From contig CAWHTG010000004.1 in assembly GCA_963832245.1 (NCBI GenBank), forward strand, positions 1,240,001 through 1,304,000: 64,000 nt of DNA, read 5' to 3'. Source of the DNA: JABDBE01 sp963832245. Lineage in GTDB: Bacteria > Acidobacteriota > Terriglobia > Terriglobales > Acidobacteriaceae. This document shows, one piece after another, positions 34,716 through 43,473 of the stretch; within the stretch, counting starts at the first letter, position 1; each line of letters begins with the position of its first letter. Below the pieces are notes generated by a model. It did no database searches, was not told where the DNA came from, and saw only the letters and a list, made by a program, of their open reading frames with translations. Both the position numbers and the translations under genes were made by a program.

Positions 34716-37700
34716 TCAACCCACCGGGTCATTGGCGTTGAGGCCGTCAGCAGGTCCAGTGCGAGCTTCTGACGCCACTGATTCGCGTGTCTCGCCGCTG
34801 ATAGATAATGTGAAACAAAATCTTGCGCCACGTGGAGCGTTGTCGACCGCCCACAAGCGGCCCCCGTGCGATTCCACGATGGTGCGGCTGATCCGCAATC
34901 CCATGCCTGTGCCGTGAGGCTTGGTGGTAAAGAACGCGTCAAAGATCTGCCCGGTTTTTTCCTTGGGCAGCCCCACGCCGATATCGCTGACCGAGACCAG
35001 CGGTTGACCATCCTCGTCCAGTTGCGTCTTGATCGTAAGGACCCCACCTGTTTCCTTCATGGCCTCAATGGCGTTGAGGATGAGGTTCATGAACACCTGC
35101 TGCAGTTGCACACGGTCGGCGGTGATCTTGGGAAGATCGGCAACAAGATCGGTGCGGATCGAGACCGCATACTGGTTGGCCTCGGCGCGCAGCAGCTCGA
35201 CCATTTCGCGGATGATTTCGTTTACCTCGACCAGCTCACGCTGTGGAAGGTCTTTTTTGTACAACGACCGCAGGCGGTCGATGATCTCGGTCGCGCGGGT
35301 CCCGTCATTCACAATTCTGCTTGTCGCTTCGATCGCCTCATCCACATCGGGCTGCTCCCGTTTAAGCCATCGCATGCAGGTCTTCGCGTTTGTCATGGCT
35401 GCCGCGATCGGTTGCTTTAGCTCGTGAGAGACAGAGGCCGCCAACTCTCCCAGCATGCTGATCCGGTTCACATGCGCCAGGTCTGCCTTCAGTCTCTCGC
35501 GCTCTTCTTCAGCGCGCTTGCGATCTTCGATGTCGGTCGAGATACCGTACCATTTGAGGATCTTGCCTCGTTGATCCCGCAGTGGGACGGCACGAGCCAG
35601 GAACCAACGGTATTGCCCATCCGCAGCCCGCCGATAGCGCACCTCATTTTCGAAAGCCTCGCCGCTCGCCAGAGACGCGCGCCATTTCTCCAAGTGTCGC
35701 TTTAGGTCTGCTGGATGAACCGTGGCTTCCCAGCCTGACCCAACTGACTCTTTGACGGACAACCCTGAGTATTCTTGCCAGTGTCGATTGACAAAGTCCT
35801 CGGAGCCATCGGGCAAAGCGGTCCAGGCAAAGGTTGGGATGGTTTCGATGACATCCCGAAGCTTCTTTTCCTGATACCGCAATTGCTGGATACGCGCTCG
35901 ATACAGCGCCCACAGCAGAGCCAGGAAAACGGCCGCGCACAGAGCACGGAACCACTTCGTCTGGTAATACGCTGGGGCGATGGAGAAATCCAGGAACGTT
36001 CCCGCCTCGTTCCACACACCGCTGTTGTTGCATGCCATCACGCGGAAGCGGTAGTTGCCCGGAGCAAGATTCGAATACTGCACCTCTCGGTCATTGACGA
36101 CTTCCTTCCAGTCCGGGTCTTGGCCCTCCAGCTTATAACGAAAGCGAACTTTCTCCGGCGCGACGAAGCTGAGCGCCGTGTAATCGATCGTGAGGTCGCG
36201 AACCAGCGGCGGCAACCTCGGGTGCGAGGGGGATGCATCGCCGGACACGTTCTGCCAGTAGGTTTTGCCGTCTGCGGTAACTCGCTCGATCTGCACCGGC
36301 GGCGGAAGTTTGTTAAAGGGCAGGTGACGCGGATCGATGACGCTGACGCCGTCGAGCGGCAAGAACCACAATTTTCCATTCACAGTCTTAGCAACAAGCG
36401 GGGTGTAGCCTGTCGTGAGGGCACGGTTCCTCACTCCATCGAAACTGTCGAAAACCGTGTTCTGGATCGTCCGCTTTGGATCGCTGACCCACGCGTCCAT
36501 CTCCGTCCCCGCAATGCGCACCAAGCCGCAAGCCGTGTAAAGCCAGAATGAACGGGCGTCGTCTTGCATTACCCAGAAAACCGTATCGCAGGGCAATCCG
36601 TTCTGGCTGGCAAGAGTGGCGACCCGGCCATCTTTCACGCGGCTTAGCCCACCCTCGGTTGCGGCCCATAGCGTACCGTCCGAATCAAGGCTCAGGCTGG
36701 TGACAATGCCCTCGCCTAATCCATCAACGCCTGAATACGATTCGCGGACCTTGCCGTCTTTGAAATACGCCACGCCGCCCTGCGAAAATCCAAGCCATAG
36801 ACCGCCGGGCACGGCACCGGCGGTTAGAACCATAGCCCAGTCCTTTCGTCCAAGCTTGGCCCAAGGGACGCGTTCGACCACACTCTCCCCCAGCAAATGA
36901 AAAAGGCCCTGATGCTGGTCGCTGATCCAAAGATTCCCGGAACTGTCCCCCGTTATGGAATGCACCTGTGCGCTAGGCGCGACCAAGGCCAACACGGCGG
37001 TGGCGTGTCCTAGGCGCGGCTGCCCATTCTCGACGTGGGCATGGTTCGTCGTTACGGGGATAAACCGGCCATTCTCGAAGTAGGCAGCCCCACGCTCCGT
37101 GAACGCCCAAATTCGTCCGCCATCGTCTTGAAAGAGCGACTCCACGCCATTATCCGGCAATCCGCTATCGGCCACCTCGCGCACATTTGGTTCTCGTTCT
37201 TGTTTGCTGTCACCGCTCCCGGCCTGTGCGCCGCGCTTACGGTAAATCGTAATCTCGCCGTTATTCCATCGGTTCAAACCGTCAGGAGTGCCAAACCAAA
37301 CGCTGCCGTCCCTGGCCCCTAGAACGGACCAAACGATGGCATTCGACAAACCTTGCCTTTCGGAAATCGTGGGGATAGCGAAGTCGCGAAAGCGGTCGAG
37401 GCCGTTAACGGTAGCGACCCAAACATTGCCTTCACGATCTTCGAAGAACTTATTAATGTAATCGCCGGACAGACCATCAGACTGCGCAAAAACATCCGTC
37501 CTTCCCCGGTGTACATGCAAGAGGCCTCGGTCCGTAGTTCCAATCCACAAACCGCCATCGCGATCCCGGAACATCCGTAGGGGCTTGAACTGCCGCGGCC
37601 CATTGCCGGGAAGCGAGTACGCCTCGGCCTTCCCGTCAACCAGCTTTCTGATTCCGGCCTGAGTTGCGATCAAGAGTTCCCCGTCGTCGCTCTCATTCAG

Positions 37701-38360
37701 AGTTTGAGAGGAGGTGGCGATCAGCGGGTAGGACATCGGATAGAGTTTAGGAGGACCAGGCTTCCATCGCCACAGCCCGGTCTGGGCTCCTGCCCAGAGA
37801 TTGCCCCGGCTATCTTCATACAAAGATGCCACCCACAGGCCGAGACGGCTATCATCTCCGTAGCACTGGGCGCTCCCACCCTGAATCGCGCATAGCCTCC
37901 CGATGGAACCCGCATACCCACCGGCCCATACCGTGCCGTCACGATCCTCAAGGAGAACGTCAACAACCTGTCCAGCAAGCTCCCGATACTCCGTCAACTT
38001 GCCGTCCTTCCAGCTTGCCAGCCCTTTGTAAGTGCCAATCCAGAGACGCCCATCGTGTGCGGCGTGCAGGCTTCGAATGTAGCTGCTGGGAAGATGCTCG
38101 CCCGAAAGCCGGTCCCATGGGAGGTTCCGAACGCCATCGAAGCGGAGCAAGCCGAATTCCGTGCCCAGCCAGAGATAACCGTCGGGCGTCTGAGCAAATG
38201 AGGTGACCCTGCCCTTGGAAAAGCCTTCGCGGATCTTCCACGCCGTGTGCGCGTATTGATTGACGTCGAGAGACGGGTCTAATGCGCGAACCCAAGCGCA
38301 GCACGCCAGCAGGATGCCTAGCGCGACAACGGCTCTTCTGTGTTTGTGCGCTTTCTCCAC
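34716..38360 (-). CDS. Two-component regulator propeller/PAS sensor histidine kinase
   Basis: A 1214-aa membrane sensor. Signal peptide (VVALGILLACCAWVRA). About 14 propeller repeats follow in the periplasm (motifs such as DGYLWLGTEFGLLRFDG and RDGGLWIGTTDRGL), then a Y_Y_Y domain (FRYKLEGQDPDW), one membrane helix (ALCAAVFLALLWALY, about 830), a PAS domain with PAC motif, HisKA with His979 in SVSHELKQP and HATPase (NLILNAIEAM, DIGVGLP, GTGMGLRIS). This is the layout of SusR/BT-type polysaccharide-utilisation sensors but with a C-terminal kinase only and no AraC or receiver output. No response regulator is adjacent. The input could be a carbohydrate, by family analogy only. Confidence 0.92.
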   Translation of the reverse strand: MEKAHKHRRAVVALGILLACCAWVRALDPSLDVNQYAHTAWKIREGFSKGRVTSFAQTPDGYLWLGTEFGLLRFDGVRNLPWDRLSGEHLPSSYIRSLHAAHDGRLWIGTYKGLASWKDGKLTEYRELAGQVVDVLLEDRDGTVWAGGYAGSIGRLCAIQGGSAQCYGDDSRLGLWVASLYEDSRGNLWAGAQTGLWRWKPGPPKLYPMSYPLIATSSQTLNESDDGELLIATQAGIRKLVDGKAEAYSLPGNGPRQFKPLRMFRDRDGGLWIGTTDRGLLHVHRGRTDVFAQSDGLSGDYINKFFEDREGNVWVATVNGLDRFRDFAIPTISERQGLSNAIVWSVLGARDGSVWFGTPDGLNRWNNGEITIYRKRGAQAGSGDSKQEREPNVREVADSGLPDNGVESLFQDDGGRIWAFTERGAAYFENGRFIPVTTNHAHVENGQPRLGHATAVLALVAPSAQVHSITGDSSGNLWISDQHQGLFHLLGESVVERVPWAKLGRKDWAMVLTAGAVPGGLWLGFSQGGVAYFKDGKVRESYSGVDGLGEGIVTSLSLDSDGTLWAATEGGLSRVKDGRVATLASQNGLPCDTVFWVMQDDARSFWLYTACGLVRIAGTEMDAWVSDPKRTIQNTVFDSFDGVRNRALTTGYTPLVAKTVNGKLWFLPLDGVSVIDPRHLPFNKLPPPVQIERVTADGKTYWQNVSGDASPSHPRLPPLVRDLTIDYTALSFVAPEKVRFRYKLEGQDPDWKEVVNDREVQYSNLAPGNYRFRVMACNNSGVWNEAGTFLDFSIAPAYYQTKWFRALCAAVFLALLWALYRARIQQLRYQEKKLRDVIETIPTFAWTALPDGSEDFVNRHWQEYSGLSVKESVGSGWEATVHPADLKRHLEKWRASLASGEAFENEVRYRRAADGQYRWFLARAVPLRDQRGKILKWYGISTDIEDRKRAEEERERLKADLAHVNRISMLGELAASVSHELKQPIAAAMTNAKTCMRWLKREQPDVDEAIEATSRIVNDGTRATEIIDRLRSLYKKDLPQRELVEVNEIIREMVELLRAEANQYAVSIRTDLVADLPKITADRVQLQQVFMNLILNAIEAMKETGGVLTIKTQLDEDGQPLVSVSDIGVGLPKEKTGQIFDAFFTTKPHGTGMGLRISRTIVESHGGRLWAVDNAPRGARFCFTLSISGETRESVASEARTGPADGLNANDPVG

Positions 38361-38421
38361 TAGGCCATAATTTTACTCTCGGGGCGTCATCCCGAAACTC
38401 GATGGAGTTCAGACGACCGGG

Positions 38422-38526
38422 CGTAGGCCCGGACACCTCGTCCGGGCGGCAGGGCAACGAGCCATCGTCGCCGAGCTGCGGCGCTTTGCGCCGCCGGGCG
38501 GACGAGGGCGTCCGCCCCTACGTGAG
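38422..38526. repeat. GTAGGGGCGGACGCCC-type palindromic element, inverted copy
   Basis: GTAGGCCCGGACACC...GTCCGGGCGGC followed by GGCGGCGC-AAA-type and GGGCGGAC-type hairpins. 38477-38522 is the exact reverse complement of 30673-30718 (46 bp). It lies between two genes transcribed leftward. Confidence 0.85.
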
Positions 38527-38579
38527 CAGACGACGTTGATTCTGCAAGGGTGCGACCAGACGGTGCTTAAGGCCGGGGT

Positions 38580-39107
38580 TCATTTCGGGGGCGCGTAGAA
38601 GTAGTAGTCAGCCGAGTAGGTGCTCTTGACTTCGCGGTTCTGTTTGGAAGCATCGCAGTTGCCGGCTGGGGGTTGCCCACCCTTTGTGTGGATGCGCTGG
38701 ATGCTGCTGACCCGGCTGAGCGAGCCCTCTCCGGAGTGACCAGTGGCCATCAGCAGCAGCCAGGGAATTGAATCTGCGTCTGGCGAATCGACTCGGGCCA
38801 CAGCTTTGCCCGTAACCTCACTACCATCGTTGAGCTTCCATGTGGGTCCGGCGTAGTGCTGGCCGATAGTCGCACCTTGCAGATCATGAAGTTCCGCTTC
38901 CGGAGCCTTCAAAGTCCAGCCGAACTTGCCGTCCGCTCCCGCCTGACACACATATATTTGCGAGCCCGTAGCGTGCACCTGAAGAACGACTTCCTCGCCG
39001 GTTGGCGCTTTGATTTTGTCGGGCACATCTGGGCGCGCCACGCCTTGCCCAATTGCAGGGATTGCGATTCCCGCCAAAAGTGCGATTTGTATCAAGCTTG
39101 TATTCAC
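38580..39107 (-). CDS. DUF3455-family secreted protein
   Basis: About 175 aa with a signal peptide (TSLIQIALLAGIAIPAIGQG). It shows the DUF3455 signature: VHATGSQIYVCQ, FGWTLKAPEAELHDLQGATIGQHYAGPTW, IPWLLLMATGHSGEGSLSRVSSIQRIHTKGG and STYSADYYFYAPPK near the end. Function of the family is unknown. I use the GTG at 39107. The longer frame to 39296 would translate the partial tRNA as protein (LLVPGSNPGGPTK) and is not credible. The tRNA fragment thus lies in its upstream region. Confidence 0.8.
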   Translation of the reverse strand: MNTSLIQIALLAGIAIPAIGQGVARPDVPDKIKAPTGEEVVLQVHATGSQIYVCQAGADGKFGWTLKAPEAELHDLQGATIGQHYAGPTWKLNDGSEVTGKAVARVDSPDADSIPWLLLMATGHSGEGSLSRVSSIQRIHTKGGQPPAGNCDASKQNREVKSTYSADYYFYAPPK

Positions 39108-39172
39108 GCGCAGAAGTCTAACATTCCGGACGATAGTGCTACATCTGAGGCACTGGCCATCACAGCGAAGCT

Positions 39173-39219
39173 TGGTGGGCCCGCCTGGATTCGAACCAGG
39201 AACCAACAGATTATGAGTC
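39173..39219 (-). other. Partial tRNA-Met(CAT) 3' half, probable attachment site
   Basis: The minus strand reads GACTCATAATCTGTTGG, then T-arm CCTGG-TTCGAAT-CCAGG, then CGGGCCC-A-CCA: anticodon loop CTCATAA, variable loop, T-arm, acceptor 3' strand, discriminator and encoded CCA. The 5' acceptor (expected GGGCCCG), D-arm and a matching 5' anticodon strand are missing. The break at the anticodon loop is where tyrosine recombinases often cross over, so this is best read as an att remnant of an element integrated in tRNA-Met. Any intact tRNA would lie to the right, outside what I can identify. Confidence 0.75.
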
Positions 39220-39334
39220 AGGCCGCTGGCTCTGAAAACAAAGAAAATCCAGCACTTCCCTCGGCAGAATCCTCCAAAGTCCTGCAAAATCCGCAACCCC
39301 CGCGCAACAAGATTGTACGCGAGGAGAAGAAGCC

Positions 39335-39805
39335 ATGAACCCGGACGGACTTGCCCCCAATGCTTGCGACGAAGGCTCGAAACAGCGGAGCCGGCAACGG
39401 TGCAAGGCTAGGACGAAGGCTGGTGTTCCATGTCAGGCACCAGCCGTAGAAGGAGACTTGTGCTTTTGCCACGCTCACCCCGACAGGCTGGCGGAGTTGG
39501 GTCGACAAGGAGGACAGAAGAATCGCCGTTGGAAGGTTGACGCATGCGGTGACCTGCCGCACAGACACCTGAAAACCATCGGAGACGTGAGCGACCTCTT
39601 GGAAGAAACGATCAATCGAGTTCGACAAGGCCCATTCGATCTTCGTGCGGCAAACTCTATTGGGTTTTTGGCCGGGATTCTTCTCAAGGCTCTCGATCAA
39701 CGACTTGAAGAGCGCCTTGCCCACCTGGAAGCCGTCATTTCCGGGAAGGGAGAAAACGAATCCGAGATTTTTGAGTTCCGACCGCCGAAAGGAGTCGAAA
39801 CATGA
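39335..39805 (+). CDS. Uncharacterised Cys/His-motif protein of the island
   Basis: 156 aa. The N-terminal half has a Cys/His cluster, QRCKARTKAGVPCQAP...LCFCHAHPDR, that resembles the small zinc-binding motif (C-x9-C...C-x-C-H-x-H) of phage- and island-borne proteins. The C-terminal half is helical (SDLLEETINRVRQGPFDLRAANSIGFLAGILLKALDQRLEERL). Strong ribosome-binding site GAGGAG before the ATG. It overlaps the next gene by 4 nt (ATGA), so the two are translationally coupled. Possible roles are nucleic-acid binding or terminase-small-subunit-like, but I do not recognise it. Confidence 0.65.
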   Translation: MNPDGLAPNACDEGSKQRSRQRCKARTKAGVPCQAPAVEGDLCFCHAHPDRLAELGRQGGQKNRRWKVDACGDLPHRHLKTIGDVSDLLEETINRVRQGPFDLRAANSIGFLAGILLKALDQRLEERLAHLEAVISGKGENESEIFEFRPPKGVET

Positions 39806-40572
39806 AGAGTCGTCAACGGCGCGTCAGAGCGATTGAACTCACTCTGACGCCCCACGAAGTCGTTGTGGTGTGGCTCAGAAATGCGTTGCAGGCGGGGACC
39901 CTTGAGGATGGAGCCAGACGCTCGTCGCCGTATCGTGGTGCGATCGCGAATGAGGTGTTCCGTACGGTACGAAACGGCATGAAAGGTCAACCGGAACCGT
40001 TGATCGAGCGAGCCTTAATCCAAGCCCGCCTGGACGCCGATTCCCTTTACCTCCTCGTCGTTAATGCAAATACGGCAGTGCTCGAAGGCAGCGTTGAGCG
40101 CGAGCGCGAGTACATCTTTCTGTTGGGCTACCTGGGTGCCGAGATGCATGGGAAAGCTCCGAAAGACCGAGTCCAAAGGTTGCGCTTGGCGGTTCTAATG
40201 TTTCTCGAAAGCGTGATCACCCTGGACGCTGCGATTGCCCAAGTTGTAGCAGAGCGCCTAAACGGCCAGCCGGTGTTATTCCGCGACTGCTCAGTCAAAC
40301 TCGAAGAACAACTTCGGATGGCTCAAGAATTGTCCGAACACTTCAACTTTCTGGCACGCGCGGTGGATGCCGACGAGATAAATCTAGAAGAGCTCCGGAA
40401 TAGCCTTCAATCGCAAACCGATCGCCAAGTCTCCATCTGGGTCCATCTCGCCCGTGTTCAGGCACTCAATCTATTCGGCACCGAGAAAGAGACGCACGCC
40501 GCAATGGAACAAAGTTTCCTTCTTTTCAAATCGAACTGTGGCGAGGTGTCCGACGCTGTTGCTGATGCATGA
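39802..40572 (+). CDS. Uncharacterised helical protein, coupled to the upstream gene
   Basis: 256 aa, predominantly alpha-helical by composition, starting with a basic segment (KSRQRRVRAIELTLTPHEVVVVWLRNAL). No signal peptide, membrane segment or enzymatic motif. The ATG overlaps the stop of the preceding gene. The segment RAVDADEINLEELRNSLQSQTDRQVSIWVHLA is amphipathic. No family recognised. With the preceding gene it forms a two-gene cassette directly beside the partial tRNA-Met, which suggests island cargo. Confidence 0.6.
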   Translation: MKSRQRRVRAIELTLTPHEVVVVWLRNALQAGTLEDGARRSSPYRGAIANEVFRTVRNGMKGQPEPLIERALIQARLDADSLYLLVVNANTAVLEGSVEREREYIFLLGYLGAEMHGKAPKDRVQRLRLAVLMFLESVITLDAAIAQVVAERLNGQPVLFRDCSVKLEEQLRMAQELSEHFNFLARAVDADEINLEELRNSLQSQTDRQVSIWVHLARVQALNLFGTEKETHAAMEQSFLLFKSNCGEVSDAVADA

Positions 40573-40708
40573 CTTCGGCTTGCGTTGTGCTGGAGAGGCA
40601 GTGGCTTGAGACCAGCCTTCGTCCGAGCTTTGCACGCACAGAACTCTTGATTTTCGAGGCTTTCTGTGCCCTAAAGCCTAGGGGGGTAGCCCTACATCGT
40701 TTATCATA

Positions 40709-41548
40709 GTGCGATCGCGCGTAATTTCGATGCCGGATGTACTTTGGCCTCTTTTCCATGACAACCCGCCCTTGGCTAAGGCTCTGTCAGCTCTAGCTGC
40801 GGAAGTCATACAGGCACGGATGAGCGCGAAATATGGTTTGCGTGTTGGCGTCATTGCCATTCTTCACACCTTCAACGGGGAGTTAAAGTTCAACTCACAT
40901 GTACACACCATGGTGACCGGGGGTGGTTTACGGGAGGTCTCCCACATCTGGGTTTCTCGCGTCTACTACGATCGCGATCTGCTGATGAAGTCTTGGCGGA
41001 AGGCCGTGATCGCGCTTCTCCGCGCAGCTCTGCAGGCGGGTCAGCTTGGGACGGAGTTGACCGTTGACCAGATGGAAGACCTGCTCACTCATCTGGAGAA
41101 ATGCTGGTGGAGCATCAAGATTCAATCGTTCGAAGATAAAGGGCATTTCCTGCAATACGCCGGCCGATACGTAAGGCGGCCTCCCATCGCGCAGCGTCGT
41201 ATCACCTGGATCGGGGAACGAACCGTCAGGTTTTGGCACAAAGACAAAAAGCTGCGTCGCCGTGTTGAGGTGCGGTGCTCATTGGAAGAGTTCATTGACC
41301 GTTGGTCGCAGCACATTCCGGAACGCTATCAGCACGCTGTTCGGAGCTTCGGGCTGTTTGCTCCACGCTCGCTCGGGCAGACCTGCGCGGCCATCTTTGC
41401 CATTCTGGGACAGGAGCGAAGGCCACGCCCCAAATCTCGCCCTTACGCGGCCTCCGTAAAGCGGGCCTTCGGATATGATCCGCTCCTCGACAACGCAGGC
41501 AAAAGAATGAAATGGGTGCGACGACTAGCGCCGAAGGCGTCTCGCTAA
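40709..41548 (+). mobile_element. IS91-family transposase, 5'-truncated
   Basis: A 279-codon remnant of a Y2 single-strand (rolling-circle) transposase. Visible: LHTFNGELKFNSHVHTMVTGGG with the HUH pair H64 and H66, and the two candidate catalytic tyrosines in YAGRY (Y150, Y154), followed by RRPPIAQRRI and a C-terminal RTVRFWHKDKKLRRR stretch. The N-terminal zinc-binding region (about 100 aa in intact members) is absent, and no matching sequence is visible in 40573-40708. It is probably inactive. It sits in the island next to the partial tRNA. Confidence 0.82.
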
Positions 41549-41759
41549 TCAGAACCTGGGGAGAATGTCACCTATCGCCGCTATCCCGCAATGGGAGAAT
41601 GACAACGTCCGCGTGCTACCCTCTCCCAACGCCAACCAGCCACAACCACGCCCGTGCGGAATGATCTAAATTGCATCTTCCAGCAGATGACACCCACTCG
41701 CCCTCCAATTCACCCCCAATGGATCCACGCCGAACACGAGATTTTGATTTTCCTATACT

Positions 41760-42077
41760 TTGAAAACTCGAATGACCGACCCCTTGTCCACGGAGCCGTC
41801 GACCCGCAGTTGCAAAGTCCAGGGGTGTAAGCGGGCATTGGCCTTTAACAACGTGACCGGCTACTGCCGGGAGCACCGTGGCCATGGAGATCCACGAAGG
41901 GGCCACGCTCACGCCACGAAGCAAAATCGTGCCGTCGCTGATCATCACGACGATCCCCCGCGTAGTGGGAAGGGAGCGCGGCTAGCGGCAGTGGACCGAG
42001 TAAACCTTGTCCTCGCGGCCATTCCACTGGAAGACAAACTAGAATTCTGTTCCTCCTGGTTGGCCGGAAGAAGGTAA
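41760..42077 (+). CDS. Small Cys/His-motif protein of the island
   Basis: 105 aa (or 101 from the ATG at 41772). A compact zinc-finger-like motif CKVQGCKRALAFNNVTGYCREHRGH lies near the N-terminus, then a basic linker, then a helical end RVNLVLAAIPLEDKLEFCSSWLAG. The pattern C-x4-C...C-x2-H recalls short island-borne proteins such as that at 39335. No convincing ribosome-binding site. Function unknown. Confidence 0.45.
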   Translation: MKTRMTDPLSTEPSTRSCKVQGCKRALAFNNVTGYCREHRGHGDPRRGHAHATKQNRAVADHHDDPPRSGKGARLAAVDRVNLVLAAIPLEDKLEFCSSWLAGRR

Positions 42078-42174
42078 TGCCCGCCAAGTAGGCCCAGCCT
42101 TCGGGTCGTCAATCGGATCCTGAGGTTTCTAGGTAGAGACGCCGGGAGGCGAGGATGGGCAGAAGATGAAGCCG

Positions 42175-42221
42175 GCGGCGAAAATGTAACAATCTCATTA
42201 AAACTGTTGCATTTTCGCCGC
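42175..42221. repeat. 17-bp inverted repeat
   Basis: GCGGCGAAAATGTAACA (42175-42191) and TGTTGCATTTTCGCCGC (42205-42221) are complementary at 16 of 17 positions around a 13-nt AT-rich loop. No U tract follows. It could be an end of a mobile element, such as the subterminal palindrome of an IS91-type element, or a protein-binding dyad. Confidence 0.7.
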
Positions 42222-42453
42222 ATTCTTCCACTTGAAAGTCCACCCGAGGGACATAGTGCTGTGCCGGCTAGGATTAAAAAAGACTAGCTCTCAGCTTACT
42301 TAATCCGGGTTCGTCAACTATCGCGGGTCCAACCATCGGGAGAAGCGTTGAGATTAGCACCGGCTAGCGGTGAACGCTCTGACAAATGGTGCAGATATCC
42401 GTTGCCGCTCAAACCGCCTAGCCGTGATTTTGCGTTGCGAACCGCGTATTTCA

Positions 42454-42483
42454 CACCGACCGTTGGGTTATGAGTTCCCATGG
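42454..42483 (-). other. tRNA-Met-like anticodon-arm fragment
   Basis: The minus strand reads GGGAACTCATAACCCAACGG followed by TCGGTG, which closely resembles the anticodon arm, variable loop and start of the T-arm of some bacterial tRNA-Met genes (from memory). It then diverges. No acceptor, D-arm or complete T-arm. Possibly a second attachment-site scar; chance similarity is not excluded. Confidence 0.35.
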
Positions 42484-42812
42484 GCCAGTGGCCGACCCAT
42501 AGGGATGAAAGTCCATTTCCAAAGTTCATCGATTCCAAACAGGTTAGCCGCGACTTTCGACGGAGTGCCACCATCAACAGAATCTAGAGACAATGCGCGG
42601 CGCAAAGAGTAACGCATTGTTCTCAACGCGAGCGAACCGTAATCCTGCCTGCCCCTGTCTTGCCCCTGCATTTTGTCCAAAGTGCTGCCCAGTCGCTTTC
42701 GGCGCTGAGTTCCGGACGGCTCGGCTAACCAATCCTCATGGATTCTTCTCTACCTGCTGCCTCCGCTGTTTGATCGCAGGACTCGATGTTTCTACAATCG
42801 TCAGTCATTGCT

Positions 42813-43403
42813 TTATCTGCCGCGTCCCGGAGGAAAGTCCTTCAGCAGTTTTTGCGCTCCCTTATTGAGCCTTTCCTGGTTTTTCTCCTGTTTTTTGCTG
42901 GGTTCAATCGGATGTTGGGCAGCACCTATCCAAACGAGCTTTTTTGCAGCAGGGTCATACATACCAACGACGAAAGTCCCGATGTAATTGCTTGAAGTAC
43001 TGGCCGAAAATGTACCGAAGCCGCCTCCCCATGGGCCCCAGCCGCCCAAGTTGTCCCCGAAGCCGTTTATCTGTTTCTCCTGATCGATCGCGAGCTGGTA
43101 GCCAAGGAGTAAATCGGCTTTACTGCCGTCCCCCACCTTGGTGAAGCCCTTGCCCACCATTTGTGAATCGATCGCCTCCTTGACCTGGGCGTCCAGGATC
43201 TGGTCAGGACGGCCACCTACCGCGGGCACACCTCGTACGTCGTTGACCCATGCATAGGTGTGGTATTTTGAAAAATCAGTTCCTGGCATATAGTTGGTTC
43301 TCACGTCCTGCGCGTATGTCACGGAGCACGCGATGAGCGCCAGGACCAATGCAGGGCCAAACTTTGCCGTCGCTGGAAAAATAATTGCCTTTGTAAATTT
43401 CAC
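42813..43403 (-). CDS. DUF4136-family lipoprotein-like secreted protein
   Basis: A 196-aa exported protein with signal peptide (FGPALVLALIACSVTYAQ). It shows the DUF4136 layout: DFSKYHTYAWVNDVRG near the N-terminus, AIDSQMVGKGFTKVGDGSKADLLLGYQLA in the middle, and GMYDPAAKKLVWIGAAQHPIEPSKKQEKNQERLNKGAQKLLKDFPP at the end. It starts at GTG, with AAGGAG upstream. Family function unknown; often in the cell envelope. It lies just right of the island region. Confidence 0.82.
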   Translation of the reverse strand: MKFTKAIIFPATAKFGPALVLALIACSVTYAQDVRTNYMPGTDFSKYHTYAWVNDVRGVPAVGGRPDQILDAQVKEAIDSQMVGKGFTKVGDGSKADLLLGYQLAIDQEKQINGFGDNLGGWGPWGGGFGTFSASTSSNYIGTFVVGMYDPAAKKLVWIGAAQHPIEPSKKQEKNQERLNKGAQKLLKDFPPGRGR

Positions 43404-43473
43404 TGCAGTCTCCTTATTTTTTGTGTTCTTTGTGCCGCGTCCACTTTTACGTTTTCTCTGGGGTTGGACACGA

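Larger units (their letters stand above)
42078..42812. other. 735-nt gene-free stretch in the island
   Basis: No reading frame I would defend. It holds a near-perfect 17-bp inverted repeat (42175-42221) and a tRNA-Met-like fragment (42454-42483). Short minus-strand frames near 42314-42680 show no recognisable family. Confidence 0.5.

Noticed and set aside
39173..39296. N-terminal extension of the DUF3455 protein
   Set aside because: It translates the partial tRNA-Met (giving LVPGSNPGGPTK), a familiar tRNA artefact, and would precede the signal peptide.
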